From Tenacibaculum sp. L6 (GTDB taxonomy: Bacteria; Bacteroidota; Bacteroidia; Flavobacteriales; Flavobacteriaceae): 41,839 bases of DNA. Position 1 is the stretch's first letter, and every line of letters starts with the position of its first letter. The notes under the pieces were generated by a model. That model worked only from the letters and a program-made list of their open reading frames with translations, ran no database searches and was not told the DNA's origin. The stretch covers positions 1 through 41,839 of the forward strand of contig NZ_JAPEHZ010000017.1 of NCBI RefSeq assembly GCF_028823685.1. Direction: 5' to 3'. The position numbers and the translations under genes are program-made. Shown here piece by piece: positions 7,451 to 16,266 of this stretch.

Positions 7451-9159
7451 TATAAATTTAATTCTTTAATAATACGTTGAATTTTAGCGTCTAAATCATT
7501 TTCTACTTCAGCAATTTCATTAATAGTATTTAATTTAGTTTTTACACTAAAATAGAATTTGATTTTTGGCTCGGTACCACTTGGGCGAGCTGCAATTTTA
7601 GTTCCGTCTTCTGTGTGATAAATTAATACATTCGATTTAGGAATATCGATTGTTATTTCTTCACCAGTGATTAAATTTTTTCTTGTTGAAGATTGATAAT
7701 CATATAAGAATTCAACTTTAGAACCGTCGATTTCAGTAAAAGGATTGTTACGTAAATCAACCATCATTTGTTTGATTTGTTGCGCTCCATCCATTCCTTT
7801 TTTTACTAAAGAAATTAAATGTTCTTTATATAAATGATGACGTGTATATAAGTTTAATAATTCTTTATAGAAAGAACTGTTATTAGCTTTTGCATCAGCA
7901 GCGATTTCACAAGCTAGTAGGGCAGAGGTAACCGCATCTTTATCGCGCACAAAATCGCCTACCATATAACCGAAACTTTCTTCACCACCACCAATAAAAT
8001 CAAGTTCAGGGTGGTCTTTAATCATTTTAGCAATCCATTTAAAACCAGTTAAACCAACTTTGGTTTCAACCCCGTATGAATCTGCTATTTCATTCACTAA
8101 ATTGGTAGAGACAATTGTAGAGCCTACAAATTGCTTTCCGTTTAGTTTTCCTTGTTTTTTCCAATCATTGATTAAGAAATCGGTCATCATACTCATGGTT
8201 TGATTTCCGTTTAACAAGGTCATGTTCCCTTCTATATCTCTAACAGCAATTCCAATTCTGTCTGAATCAGGATCGGTTCCTAATACGATATCAGCGTCAA
8301 TTTTATTAGCTAAATCTACTGCCATTTTAAGAGCAGCTGGTTCTTCAGGATTTGGAGATTCTACCGTAGAGAAATCACCATCAGGAATAGCTTGTTCTTC
8401 AACAATATGAACTTGAGTATAACCTGCACGTTTTAAAACTTCAGGAATTAACTTGATAGAGGTTCCGTGTAACGAAGTAAAAACAATTTTTAAGTCTTCA
8501 CGACCTTTGATATCAAAAGTACCATTGGCTAAAGAAGCTTTCCAAAAGGCTTCATCAATTTCGCTTCCGATAGAAGTTATCAATTCTTCTTTTGCATTGA
8601 AATTAATTTCAGAAAAGTCTAAAGAGTTTACTTCGTCGATAATTTCAGTATCTTGTGGAGGCACAATTTGCCCACCATCATTCCAATATACTTTATATCC
8701 GTTATATTCAGGTGGATTGTGTGAAGCGGTTAAAACAATTCCTGCATCACATCCTAAGTAATTTACTGCAAAAGATAACTCTGGAGTAGGGCGCATATCT
8801 TCAAACAAAAACACGTGAATGTTGTTTGCTGATAAAACATTCGCAACCACTTTAGCCAACCACTCACTGTCGTGACGACAATCGTAACCGATAGCTACTT
8901 TTAATGCTTTATTAGGGTAAGTTTTGTGTAAGTAATTACTTAGTCCTTGAGTTGCTTTACCTAAGGTATATTTGTTAATTCGGTTGGTACCTGCGCCTAC
9001 AATTCCGCGCATTCCACCTGTTCCGAATTCTAAATTTTTATAAAAACGATCAGCTAAATCCTCAGCATTAGCGTCAATTAATTGCTGAATTTCTTGTTGT
9101 GTTTCCGAATCGAAAGCGTCAGAAAGCCACTGTTTAGCGTTGTTTAAAATCTCTTTCAT
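7450..9159 (-). CDS. Phospho-sugar mutase (phosphoglucomutase/phosphomannomutase family)
   Basis: A 569-residue alpha-D-phosphohexomutase. Visible motifs are FGTGGMRG (45-52), the catalytic phosphoserine loop TASHNPPEYNGYK (144-156, Ser146), the metal loop GTDPDSDRIG, the sugar-binding GGGEESFGYM and the C-terminal phosphate-binding RPSGTEPKIKFY. It interconverts hexose-1- and hexose-6-phosphates. The length and motifs fit the PGM2/PgcA-like branch that acts on glucose, but mannose or pentose phosphates remain possible. It is the promoter-proximal gene of a two-gene unit with the ABC exporter. Such enzymes supply sugar nucleotides for the envelope, which agrees with this context. Confidence 0.92.
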   Translation of the reverse strand: MKEILNNAKQWLSDAFDSETQQEIQQLIDANAEDLADRFYKNLEFGTGGMRGIVGAGTNRINKYTLGKATQGLSNYLHKTYPNKALKVAIGYDCRHDSEWLAKVVANVLSANNIHVFLFEDMRPTPELSFAVNYLGCDAGIVLTASHNPPEYNGYKVYWNDGGQIVPPQDTEIIDEVNSLDFSEINFNAKEELITSIGSEIDEAFWKASLANGTFDIKGREDLKIVFTSLHGTSIKLIPEVLKRAGYTQVHIVEEQAIPDGDFSTVESPNPEEPAALKMAVDLANKIDADIVLGTDPDSDRIGIAVRDIEGNMTLLNGNQTMSMMTDFLINDWKKQGKLNGKQFVGSTIVSTNLVNEIADSYGVETKVGLTGFKWIAKMIKDHPELDFIGGGEESFGYMVGDFVRDKDAVTSALLACEIAADAKANNSSFYKELLNLYTRHHLYKEHLISLVKKGMDGAQQIKQMMVDLRNNPFTEIDGSKVEFLYDYQSSTRKNLITGEEITIDIPKSNVLIYHTEDGTKIAARPSGTEPKIKFYFSVKTKLNTINEIAEVENDLDAKIQRIIKELNL

Positions 9160-9192
9160 GTGTCAAATTAAAAAACGTACAAAGGTACGAGT

Positions 9193-10150
9193 TTAAAAAT
9201 TCAGTTGGTCTTTAATTTTGTAATGTTTTTGTTGTGGATTGCTCTTAATTATTAGCTCACCTAAGAAGCCTGCTAAAAACATAAGAGTTCCTAAAATCAT
9301 AGAAGTTAAGGCTATGTAAAACCAAGGGTTATTTGTAACTAGTATTGCTTTTACTCCCACAGTAAGGTTGTATATTTTCATCACTCCAATAAAAAAAGCA
9401 GACAAGAATCCGAAAATAAACATTAAGGTTCCCCATAAACCAAAAAAGTGCATAGGACGTTTTCCGAACTTAGATAAAAAAGAAATAGTAATTAAGTCTA
9501 GAAAACCGTTTACAAAACGATCCATACCAAACTTGGTAACTCCGTATTTACGAGCTTGGTGTTGTACTACTTTTTCATCAATACGATTAAAACCTTCATT
9601 TTTAGCTAAAACAGGAATGTAACGATGCATTTCACCGCTCACTTTTACTGCTTTTACCACTTCATTTTTATAAGCTTTTAAACCACAGTTAAAATCGTGT
9701 AATTTTAATCCTGATGTTTTTCGAGCCGCCCAATTAAATAATTTAGAAGGAATATTTTTCGTTACAACATTGTCGTAGCGCCCTCTTCTTCCAACCAGAA
9801 ACTAAATCGAAGTTGTCTTCTGTAATGAGTTTATATAATTCAGGAATTTCATCTGGACTGTCTTGTAAGTCAGCATCCATGGTAATAACCACTTGCCCTT
9901 GTGCTATACCAAAACCAGCATCTAACGCTTGAGATTTTCCGTAATTTTTTTGAAAACGAATTCCTTTAACTGATTTGTTTTTAGCCGATAACTCTTTAAT
10001 AACACTCCAAGAAGTATCTGTGCTACCATCATCTATAAAAATGAGTTCGTATAAAAACTGATTGGATTGCATGACATTTGCAATCCAATCGTGTAATTCG
10101 TGTAAAGACTCTTCTTCATTAAGAAGAGGTATTACTACCGATATATCCAT
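9193..10150 (-). pseudogene. GT2 glycosyltransferase (DPM1-like) broken by a one-base frameshift
   Basis: Two frames together give one normal protein of 318 residues once one base is removed. Frame one (10150 down to about 9780) has MDISVVIPLLNEEESL, FIDDGSTDTSW, TMDADLQDSPDEIP and DLVSGWKK. The other frame continues RYDNVVTKNIPSKLFNWAAR, DFNCGLKAYK, then MHRYIPVLAKNEGF and two C-terminal membrane helices, ending KDQLNF. The join is at the small G/C run near 9779-9784, where one extra base is present. The intact family transfers a sugar to a lipid carrier (undecaprenyl-phosphate or dolichyl-phosphate type) at the inner membrane. It lies downstream of the DUF4199 gene. The frameshift may be a real mutation or a base-calling error; all catalytic motifs remain intact on both sides. 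Confidence 0.88.
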
Positions 10151-10228
10151 ATAATTAGTTCAAAATTTATCAGGTAAAGTTACGAAGTATTACTTTTATG
10201 TAAAACTTTAACCTGTTTAAACTATGTT

Positions 10229-10750
10229 TTAATATTGTTCTTCTTCTGTTTTTTTCATGATAGCGCCTCCAATTGCAGAAATGATAAATCCGAAGAAAGC
10301 TGAAACAACTAAAGACACCGGAATAGTTATTACAGGGCTACTAAATTTTTCAGCCATAGCTTCTGAAGCTTCAATTTGTTCATCGTTCATACCTGCATCT
10401 AACCATGCTTGCTTTTGTACTTCCATCATTTGAGCTTGAAAATCTGGCTCAATAACATTTGTAAATAATAATGTGTAAACGGTAGTAATTACAGCGCTAA
10501 TAACAGCAATACCAACTCCTACTTTTAAAGCTTGCCCAAAGGTTAAAAATCCGCCATTATCGGTTTTAAACTTTTTGATTCCTAGAATGATAATAGCAAC
10601 CATTGCTACAAAGCTAATGATTCCATTTAACCATCCAAATTTAATTAAGGTACCTGTTGCATAAAATGCTAAATGAATAAAAACTCCAATAATACCTAGA
10701 TATAATCCGTAGTTTAAAATTGTGCTTTTGCTGTTTGCTTGATTTTCCAT
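10229..10750 (-). CDS. DUF4199 family membrane protein
   Basis: A 174-residue protein starting MENQANSKSTILNYGLYLG. It has four hydrophobic segments: about residues 14-30, 38-55, 76-99 and a C-terminal helix with a GFIISAIGGAIM pattern. The pattern, with an acidic stretch (MNDEQIEASEAM) between the last two helices, matches DUF4199 of Bacteroidota, whose function is unknown. The start at 10750 is preferred because the 24 codons upstream in frame are charged and not family-like. The GT2 gene follows on the same strand after 78 bases. In relatives these two genes are often neighbours (from memory), so a link to lipid-carrier glycosylation is possible but unproven. Confidence 0.85.
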   Translation of the reverse strand: MENQANSKSTILNYGLYLGIIGVFIHLAFYATGTLIKFGWLNGIISFVAMVAIIILGIKKFKTDNGGFLTFGQALKVGVGIAVISAVITTVYTLLFTNVIEPDFQAQMMEVQKQAWLDAGMNDEQIEASEAMAEKFSSPVITIPVSLVVSAFFGFIISAIGGAIMKKTEEEQY

Positions 10751-10888
10751 TGTGTAATTTTTGTTAGTGATACAAATATATTCTTTTTTAATGTTACGTT
10801 TATTTAATACTGCTAAAAGCAAAAAATAAAAGCAACAACCTATTAGTATTCAAAAACTTAGAAATGTTACAGATTTTTTATGCAAATT

Positions 10889-10923
10889 TTGTTGTTTTTT
10901 ACGGAAAAATCGTTGTAAATTTG
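10889..10923 (+). promoter_or_regulatory. Promoter of the SRP RNA gene
   Basis: A perfect -7 box TAAATTTG (10916-10923) lies five bases before the RNA 5' end, with TTG at 10892-10894 about 21 bases upstream (another TTG is at 10889-10891). The spacing and sequence agree with the Bacteroidota sigma-A consensus TTG-N(17-23)-TAnnTTTG. This is the best-formed promoter in the window, as expected for a stable RNA. Confidence 0.75.
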
Positions 10924-10927
10924 CACA

Positions 10928-11021
10928 GGCAAGTCCTACACAACCAGCTCCCTTTGAATCCCCCAGGGCGGGAACGCAGCAAGGGTATTAGGTCGTAGCG
11001 GTGTGATGTAGGTAGCTTGCC
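10928..11021 (+). ncRNA. ffs: Signal recognition particle 4.5S RNA
   Basis: The ends GGCAAG (10928-10933) and CTTGCC (11016-11021) pair to close a single long hairpin. The apex has the diagnostic GCG-GGAA-CGC tetraloop stem followed by AGCAAGG, the symmetric loop bound by the Ffh M domain. The short, Alu-less form is the usual bacterial small SRP RNA. It binds Ffh and FtsY for co-translational membrane targeting. A T-run at 11022-11028 follows the closing stem and can end transcription. The gene is independent of both neighbours: DUF4199 is divergent and xerD convergent. Confidence 0.95.
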
Positions 11022-11045
11022 TTTTTTTGTACCCGAAAGTTTCGT

Positions 11046-11969
11046 TTATTTTTCCTCTTCATTTAAATTAAAACCACTTCTAGGGTGATGTAATTCAACC
11101 ACTTCTTTAAGATAGCTATTGTCTAAATGGACATAAATTTCGGTTGTCGTAATACTTTCGTGACCTAATAATTGTTGAATAACACGTAAATCTGCTCCGT
11201 TTTTTAGTAAATAAGTAGCAAAAGAGTGTCGTAATGTGTGTGGACCAATACTTTTTTTAAGATTAATTTTTTGAGCTAATTCTTTTAAAATAATAAAAAT
11301 CATTTGACGGGTTAGCTTATTACCTCTTCTATTTAGAAAAACAGTATCTTCATCTTCCTTTTTAGGAGTTATTTGAGATCTGATTTCATTAATATAGAAG
11401 TTCAATCGATGAATAGTGGTAATATGAATAGGTACAAAACGGTATTTGTTTCCTTTTCCAAGAACTTGAATATAGCCCTCATCAAAAAATAAATCAGAGA
11501 GTTGTAAATTGATTAATTCGCTTACACGGAGTCCGCAACTGTAAATAGTTTCTATAATGGTTTTATTACGCTCTCCTTGAGGGTGACTTAAATCGATAGC
11601 AGCAATTAACTCATCTATATCTTCTTTTTCTAAAGTATCAGGAAGTTTTCTCGTAATGTTCGGGCTTTCAATTAAATCGGTTGGATTGTCTTTTCGATAA
11701 TCTTCAAAAACCAAATAATCAAAAAAACTACGAAGTCCAGAAATTAACCGAGCTTGACTACGAGCATTGATACTTTTACTAGTTTCATAAATAAATTGTT
11801 GAATAGTTTCTGTAGTTATAAAAATTGGTGAAGGAGTGTTTTTTGGATTTTCTACAAATAAAAAAAGTTTATTTATATCCCTTGTATAGCTATCTATCGA
11901 GTTTTTTGAAAGTCCTCTTTCAATTTTTAAATAATTAGCATAGTCGTAAATAGTTTGATTCCAGTTCAT
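11046..11969 (-). CDS. xerD: Tyrosine recombinase XerD
   Basis: A 307-residue integrase-type recombinase that resolves chromosome dimers at dif together with XerC. The N-terminal SAM-like core-binding domain (YANYLKIERGLSKNSIDSY) is followed by the catalytic domain, with Arg I in YSCGLRVSELI, Lys in LGKGNKYR, HTLRHSFATYLL (His-x-x-Arg), and LGHESITTTEIYVHLD with the second His and nucleophile Tyr. The length and the lack of neighbouring mobile genes point to the housekeeping enzyme and not to a phage integrase. XerC and XerD are hard to separate by eye; the flavobacterial neighbourhood with aroQ supports XerD. Confidence 0.9.
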   Translation of the reverse strand: MNWNQTIYDYANYLKIERGLSKNSIDSYTRDINKLFLFVENPKNTPSPIFITTETIQQFIYETSKSINARSQARLISGLRSFFDYLVFEDYRKDNPTDLIESPNITRKLPDTLEKEDIDELIAAIDLSHPQGERNKTIIETIYSCGLRVSELINLQLSDLFFDEGYIQVLGKGNKYRFVPIHITTIHRLNFYINEIRSQITPKKEDEDTVFLNRRGNKLTRQMIFIILKELAQKINLKKSIGPHTLRHSFATYLLKNGADLRVIQQLLGHESITTTEIYVHLDNSYLKEVVELHHPRSGFNLNEEEK

Positions 11970-12023
11970 TATTAAAAAGAGAAATGTTTTTAAAAAAAAT
12001 ATGATAAAAAATAAAAATACAGT

Positions 12024-12031
12024 TATTTTTG
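12024..12031 (+). promoter_or_regulatory. Promoter -7 element of the beta-barrel gene
   Basis: TATTTTTG is a perfect TAnnTTTG match, 33 bases before the ATG at 12065. It overlaps the in-frame upstream extension and so supports the downstream start. No clear -33 TTG is visible in the A-rich DNA upstream. Confidence 0.55.
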
Positions 12032-12064
12032 CTGCTCAAACTTAAAATTATAAATTTAAAAATT

Positions 12065-12655
12065 ATGAAAAAATTATTATTAGTAATTGCTATGGTTGCT
12101 GCAGGTTTTACGGCTAATGCACAAGAAGGAAGTAAAGGTGGTTTTGAAAAACAAGATTGGTATGTAACAGGTACTGCTGGTTATAGCGATTCATCAGAAG
12201 GAGATAGTGATGCTAGTGTATTTACTTTTTCACCATCTGTAGGTTACTTTGTCTCAGAAAACATAGCTTTAGAGGCTGGTCTTATTATTGGAAGTGGTTC
12301 GCAAACATCTGTAGGAAATGAAGTAGATTACAATTCATTTGGTGTAAATTTAGGTGGTAATTACTTTTTTACTCCAAAAAATGATTTCTCATTTATCGTT
12401 GGGGCTGGATTATCATATGTTTCTTCAGGACGTGAAGTTAATGGAGTAGACCAACCTGATTCAGATACTTTTGCGATTGTTGTAGCACCAGGAGTAAACT
12501 ATTTCATTTCTGAAAATTTTGCATTAAGAGCTTCAATAGGAGCGTTATCTTATTCAAACACAAGTATAGATGTTAATGGAGCTCCTTCAACTGATAATTT
12601 TAGACTAAACTTAAACTTATCTGATATTAATTTCGGACTAACATATAAGTTCTAA
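12065..12655 (+). CDS. Outer membrane beta-barrel protein (OmpX/OmpW-like size)
   Basis: A 196-residue exported protein. It starts with a classic signal peptide, MKKLLLVIAMVAAGFTANAQ, cut after the AQ. The rest alternates polar and hydrophobic residues, with Gly/Tyr/Phe-rich strands such as WYVTGTAGYSD, SVGYFVSENIALEAGLIIGS, FGVNLGGNYFFTPKN and SFIVGAGLSYVSSG, and ends with an aromatic residue (FGLTYKF), typical of Bam-dependent barrels. About eight strands are likely. The function (adhesion, small porin, structural) cannot be told. It has its own promoter (12024-12031) and terminator (12683-12707), so it is a single-gene unit and probably well expressed. Confidence 0.88.
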   Translation: MKKLLLVIAMVAAGFTANAQEGSKGGFEKQDWYVTGTAGYSDSSEGDSDASVFTFSPSVGYFVSENIALEAGLIIGSGSQTSVGNEVDYNSFGVNLGGNYFFTPKNDFSFIVGAGLSYVSSGREVNGVDQPDSDTFAIVVAPGVNYFISENFALRASIGALSYSNTSIDVNGAPSTDNFRLNLNLSDINFGLTYKF

Positions 12656-12682
12656 ATAAATATTTTAGAAAAAATTTAAAAA

Positions 12683-12707
12683 GGAAGCAAAATTGCTTCC
12701 TTTTTTT
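12683..12707 (+). terminator. Terminator after the beta-barrel gene
   Basis: GGAAGCAA / TTGCTTCC form an 8-bp stem around AA, extended by AA/TT outside, followed by seven T. It lies 28 bases after the stop codon. Confidence 0.85.
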
Positions 12708-12751
12708 ATACAAGAAAGTTAAAAAAGCTATTTTTACCATAAATACTAGAG

Positions 12752-13168
12752 ATGAAAAAAATAATCATAATTAACGGACCGAATTTAAATTTATTAGGAA
12801 AACGAGAGCCTACTATTTATGGTTCAAGTTCTTTTGAAGATTTTTTTAATGAGTTAAGAGATAAAAATAAGACAGTTGTATTAGAATATTTTCAATCAAA
12901 TATTGAAGGAGAAATAATAGATAAACTACATGAAGTTGGTTTTGATTATGATGGTATTATTCTAAACGCAGCTGCTTATACACATACTTCTGTAGGTATT
13001 GGTGATGCTGTAAAAGCAATTGATACTCCTGTTGTTGAAGTGCATATTTCTAATATACATGCTCGTGAAGAGTTTCGTCATGTAAGTTATATTGCTCCGA
13101 ATGCTAAAGGAGTTCTTTTCGGGTTTGGTTTACAAGGGTATGAATTAGCACTTCAAAGTTTTTTGTAG
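12752..13168 (+). CDS. aroQ: Type II 3-dehydroquinate dehydratase
   Basis: Third step of the shikimate pathway, dehydrating 3-dehydroquinate. The 138-residue protein has the family signature INGPNLNLLGKREPTIYG at its N-terminus with the catalytic Tyr, the AAAYTHTSVGIGDA segment with substrate contacts, VHISNIHAREEFRH with the catalytic His, and GLQGYELAL near the end. The type II enzyme is a dodecamer. Its 3' end overlaps the convergent DUF4105 gene by 24 bases, with no room for a terminator between them. Confidence 0.96.
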   Translation: MKKIIIINGPNLNLLGKREPTIYGSSSFEDFFNELRDKNKTVVLEYFQSNIEGEIIDKLHEVGFDYDGIILNAAAYTHTSVGIGDAVKAIDTPVVEVHISNIHAREEFRHVSYIAPNAKGVLFGFGLQGYELALQSFL

Positions 13169-14332
13169 ATACCAATAACGTATTCCTAACAATACAAATA
13201 AAGGAATCATAGGGTAGGTGTATAGTTGTATTTTAGTTAGCCATACTATAGGAATAAGGAGTAAAAAACCTAATAAAACTAAACAGTATTTACGAATCCA
13301 CATAGGTGGTTCTTTTTTTAGCAAGAAGAAAGCTACAACTATATTTGGAGCAAATGCCCATAAAAAATTAAAGTTATTTGGTGCTGTTGAATGGTTGGTG
13401 AAAAACCATAAGAATACAATTAATAAACCTAAAATTCCTGTTGTAAAAAACAATGTAAAGTCAAGCCATTTACTTCTTTTTGAGTTTTTTATGTCTTTAT
13501 AGGTTATAAAAAGTCCTAATAAAAAGAAAAGTACTATTGCTAAAAAAGGACTAAAAGCATCACTTTTTGATTTTTTTTCTTTAAAATCTAGTAAAATGTT
13601 TGTTTTTTGAACTAAATTTTCTTCTTTATTTTCTTTGATAATTTTTGAAGCTTTTAAAGCCTCAAAAACATAATCAGGTAGGTATAAATACTCTGAAGGA
13701 CTAGCAATTTTATCTAGTTTACTTCCTAGCGCAATATTAATACCTAAACTTCCCCATGTATTAGGGTTAATTTCTTTATTCATTAACTGCCTCAGTGATA
13801 AATCTTCTGAAACAAAATCATCTTTAAAAAGTAAACTGTCATCTACTACTTTTTGGATGATGTCACGTGGTCTGGTAGCGCAATTGTCAAAAAATGGATC
13901 GTAGAAGTAACTTGCGTTTTCAGGAAGCGCATTGTTTTCTAAAAATTTAAAAAACTCATTTTTTTGTAGTTGTGTTAAGTTTAAAACTTGTTCTTTAACC
14001 CAACGCCCATCTTGTTGTGCGCTTTTTAAGGATAAATAAAATGGGTAGCGAGCCAATTTATATTTCATAAATCCTTTTGTGAAATTGATATAAAAGTTAG
14101 GGTCTTCAAAATCGAAAATACCGTAGTTATAGATTAAATCAATTTGCAAAACAGGATCTTTTACACGAACCGCTGTGTGCCCAAATTTTTCATATAAAGC
14201 TTCTCCAGGTCCTGAAGTAATTACACTTATTTGTGAAAATTTAGATAAAGTTAAAGTATTGGTGTTTTGAGAAATTCCTACGGTAATACTTAATAAAGTA
14301 AGTAAAATGAAAGCAAATTTTTTTATCATCAT
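13145..14332 (-). CDS. DUF4105 / Lnb-like membrane protein
   Basis: A 395-residue protein with an N-terminal signal-like helix (residues 3-20), a periplasmic domain (about 25-240) and five hydrophobic helices from about residue 250 to the end. The domain has GEALYEKFGHTAVRV (His52) and DPFFDNCATRPRDII (Cys151), a Cys/His pair like NlpC/P60-type folds. This arrangement is that of DUF4105; members of this family in Bacteroides have been identified as Lnb, a lipoprotein N-acyltransferase that replaces Lnt. By family, this could complete lipoprotein triacylation; that is inference for this gene. It stands alone between convergent aroQ and the YheT-like hydrolase gene. Confidence 0.8.
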   Translation of the reverse strand: MMIKKFAFILLTLLSITVGISQNTNTLTLSKFSQISVITSGPGEALYEKFGHTAVRVKDPVLQIDLIYNYGIFDFEDPNFYINFTKGFMKYKLARYPFYLSLKSAQQDGRWVKEQVLNLTQLQKNEFFKFLENNALPENASYFYDPFFDNCATRPRDIIQKVVDDSLLFKDDFVSEDLSLRQLMNKEINPNTWGSLGINIALGSKLDKIASPSEYLYLPDYVFEALKASKIIKENKEENLVQKTNILLDFKEKKSKSDAFSPFLAIVLFFLLGLFITYKDIKNSKRSKWLDFTLFFTTGILGLLIVFLWFFTNHSTAPNNFNFLWAFAPNIVVAFFLLKKEPPMWIRKYCLVLLGFLLLIPIVWLTKIQLYTYPMIPLFVLLGIRYWYLQKTLKC

Positions 14333-14401
14333 AAAAAGCTAAACTACATGAGTGTTTTACAAATATCATAAAACCGATTCATATAGTTATGAATTTTTAG
14401 G

Positions 14402-15379
14402 TTAATGTTTAATTCCAATAGTTTCTTCTATAAATTGAGCAATACGTTTTTCTAACCAGTCATTTTCAGTATTGGTAAAAGATGATATAAAACCAACATG
14501 TCCGCCATAATTTGGGGTTAACAAATAAAAGTTCTTCATGTTTTTGGCTTCTTTTGTTGGAAAGCACTCTTTTGATAAAAAACTATCGTTTAAAGCATTT
14601 ATAAGTAATGTTGGGGCTTTTATTTCAGGAATAAAAGGTTTTGAGCTTGCTTTTTGCCAATAATCTTCAGGACTTTCGAATCCAAAGACAGGAACTGTGT
14701 ATTGTTTTTCTAAGTGACGAAACTTACTTGCTTTAAATAACAATTCTTTGTTGAGTTTAAAATCAGGAAATTTTTCAGCTTTTTTTAGAAGTTTTAACTT
14801 CATTGTTTTTAAAAACTCATTCAGGTATATTTTGTTTTTTAGCTTGTTTAATTCAGCTTGTGAAGAGGTTAAATCAACAGGAACAGAAACAGCTACACCT
14901 CCTTTTACTTCTGAAGGAATGTCGCTAAACTCACCCAAATACTTTAACGTTAGGTTTCCTCCTAAACTAAATCCGACAAGAATAATTTCATCATAACTGT
15001 AATTTTTATTAAGATATTTGATGATAAAATCAACATCATCAGTTTTACCACTGTGGTATGTTCCTAAAAGTAAATTGTCTTCACCGCTGCAACCTCTCAG
15101 ATTCATGCAAACAGTATCAAACCCTTTTTTATTAAGGTAATTAGAAGTGGTAATCATATAGTTTGATTGTGAACTCCCTTCTAATCCGTGAATTAACAAA
15201 ACTAAGCTTTTTGAACCTACCAATGAAAAATCTAAATCTATAAAATCGGCATCCCAAGTTGTTACTCTTGTTCGGTCATACACAATTGTGTTTTTCATGA
15301 ACAAAGGACGATATATTGTGTTAAAATGCCCGTTCTTAAAAGGTAAGCTGGGTGAAAATATGTCTGAAATAATTGGCAT
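14402..15379 (-). CDS. YheT-type alpha/beta hydrolase
   Basis: A 325-residue alpha/beta hydrolase of the YheT/ABHD1-3 branch. The oxyanion segment LLIHGLEGSSQSNYM is near residue 82, followed by a conserved MNLRGCSG, the nucleophile elbow GFSLGGN (Ser), the Asp in INALNDSFL and the His in YGGHVGFI. There is no signal peptide, so it is probably cytoplasmic. Family members hydrolyse esters or lipids, but the physiological substrate in bacteria is not established. It is divergent from pssA (90 bases), a phospholipid synthesis gene, which is a weak hint at lipid turnover. Confidence 0.88.
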   Translation of the reverse strand: MPIISDIFSPSLPFKNGHFNTIYRPLFMKNTIVYDRTRVTTWDADFIDLDFSLVGSKSLVLLIHGLEGSSQSNYMITTSNYLNKKGFDTVCMNLRGCSGEDNLLLGTYHSGKTDDVDFIIKYLNKNYSYDEIILVGFSLGGNLTLKYLGEFSDIPSEVKGGVAVSVPVDLTSSQAELNKLKNKIYLNEFLKTMKLKLLKKAEKFPDFKLNKELLFKASKFRHLEKQYTVPVFGFESPEDYWQKASSKPFIPEIKAPTLLINALNDSFLSKECFPTKEAKNMKNFYLLTPNYGGHVGFISSFTNTENDWLEKRIAQFIEETIGIKH

Positions 15380-15469
15380 AATACTGCGTTATAGCTTTTA
15401 AAACAAATATGACAAAAAATAGCTAAAACATAAAACTCAACAAATGATTTCTTATTTTAGCTGTAAATT

Positions 15470-16231
15470 ATGAACACTATGAATATCAAAAAATACATTC
15501 CAAATTTATTGACGTTAGGAAACTTGTTATGTGGTACAATTGCTACTGTTTTTGCGATTAAAGGAGACTTTTTCGCAACGGCAATTTTAGTAATGACAGG
15601 AATTCTTTTTGATTTTTTTGATGGATTTGCTGCACGTATGTTAAACGTTCAAGGAGAATTAGGAAAACAATTAGATAGTTTAGCAGATATGGTAACGAGT
15701 GGTGTAGTACCAGGAATTGTAATGATGCAAATGTTGGTAAATGCTTTTGATGTTGATGCTGTTGGTTACTTTGGTGTTGATACATACGGAGCTACTGGTA
15801 GTAATTTACCATATTTAGGATTGATATTAACACTAGGGGCAGGGTATCGTTTGGCTAAGTTTAATATCGATGAACGTCAATCGGATAGTTTTATTGGTGT
15901 ACCAACACCAGCAATGAGTTTATTTGTAATTTCATTGCCATTGATAGCTCAGTTTGATAAAGAATCTTTTTTTATAGGTTTGATAGAAAATCAATATTTT
16001 TTATTGACTATAACTGCATTATTTACATATTTGATGAATGCTGAAATTCCGTTATTTTCTTTAAAGTTTAAAAACTTTTATTTTAAAGATAATGTGATAA
16101 AATATGTGTTTTTAGTTTTATCTGTAGTGTTAATTATCACCTTAAAGATAGTTGCAGTACCTATGATTATTCTTTCATATATAGTGTTGTCTCTTGTAAA
16201 TAATTCGGATAAAAAACTTTCGTCAAAATAA
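15470..16231 (+). CDS. pssA: CDP-diacylglycerol-serine O-phosphatidyltransferase
   Basis: Makes phosphatidylserine, the precursor of phosphatidylethanolamine. The 253-residue membrane protein begins with IPNLLTLGNLLCGTIA and has the CDP-alcohol phosphatidyltransferase motif DGFAARMLN followed by GKQLDSLADMV (D-G-x2-A-R-x8-G-x3-D-x3-D), which binds Mg and CDP. About seven to eight hydrophobic helices cover the rest. A second in-frame ATG three codons in (15479) could also be the start. A phosphatidylserine decarboxylase gene is not next to it. It ends at a palindromic terminator shared with lptB. Confidence 0.93.
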   Translation: MNTMNIKKYIPNLLTLGNLLCGTIATVFAIKGDFFATAILVMTGILFDFFDGFAARMLNVQGELGKQLDSLADMVTSGVVPGIVMMQMLVNAFDVDAVGYFGVDTYGATGSNLPYLGLILTLGAGYRLAKFNIDERQSDSFIGVPTPAMSLFVISLPLIAQFDKESFFIGLIENQYFLLTITALFTYLMNAEIPLFSLKFKNFYFKDNVIKYVFLVLSVVLIITLKIVAVPMIILSYIVLSLVNNSDKKLSSK

Positions 16232-16266
16232 TATAGAAAAACTACCAAATAAAGGAGTGAAGTCAT

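Noticed and set aside
7450..9159. Antisense open frames inside the mutase, MsbA-like, purL and fabG genes
   Set aside because: They have no recognisable domains, lie wholly within well-supported genes and are explained by codon bias of the sense strand.
9193..9660. A separate 155-residue membrane protein
   Set aside because: The frame stays open upstream and encodes the rest of a GT2 glycosyltransferase up to the frameshift near 9780, so it is the C-terminal half of one gene.
11046..11969. Phage or island integrase
   Set aside because: No attachment-site repeats, phage genes or composition change lie beside it, and the length and neighbours fit the housekeeping XerD.
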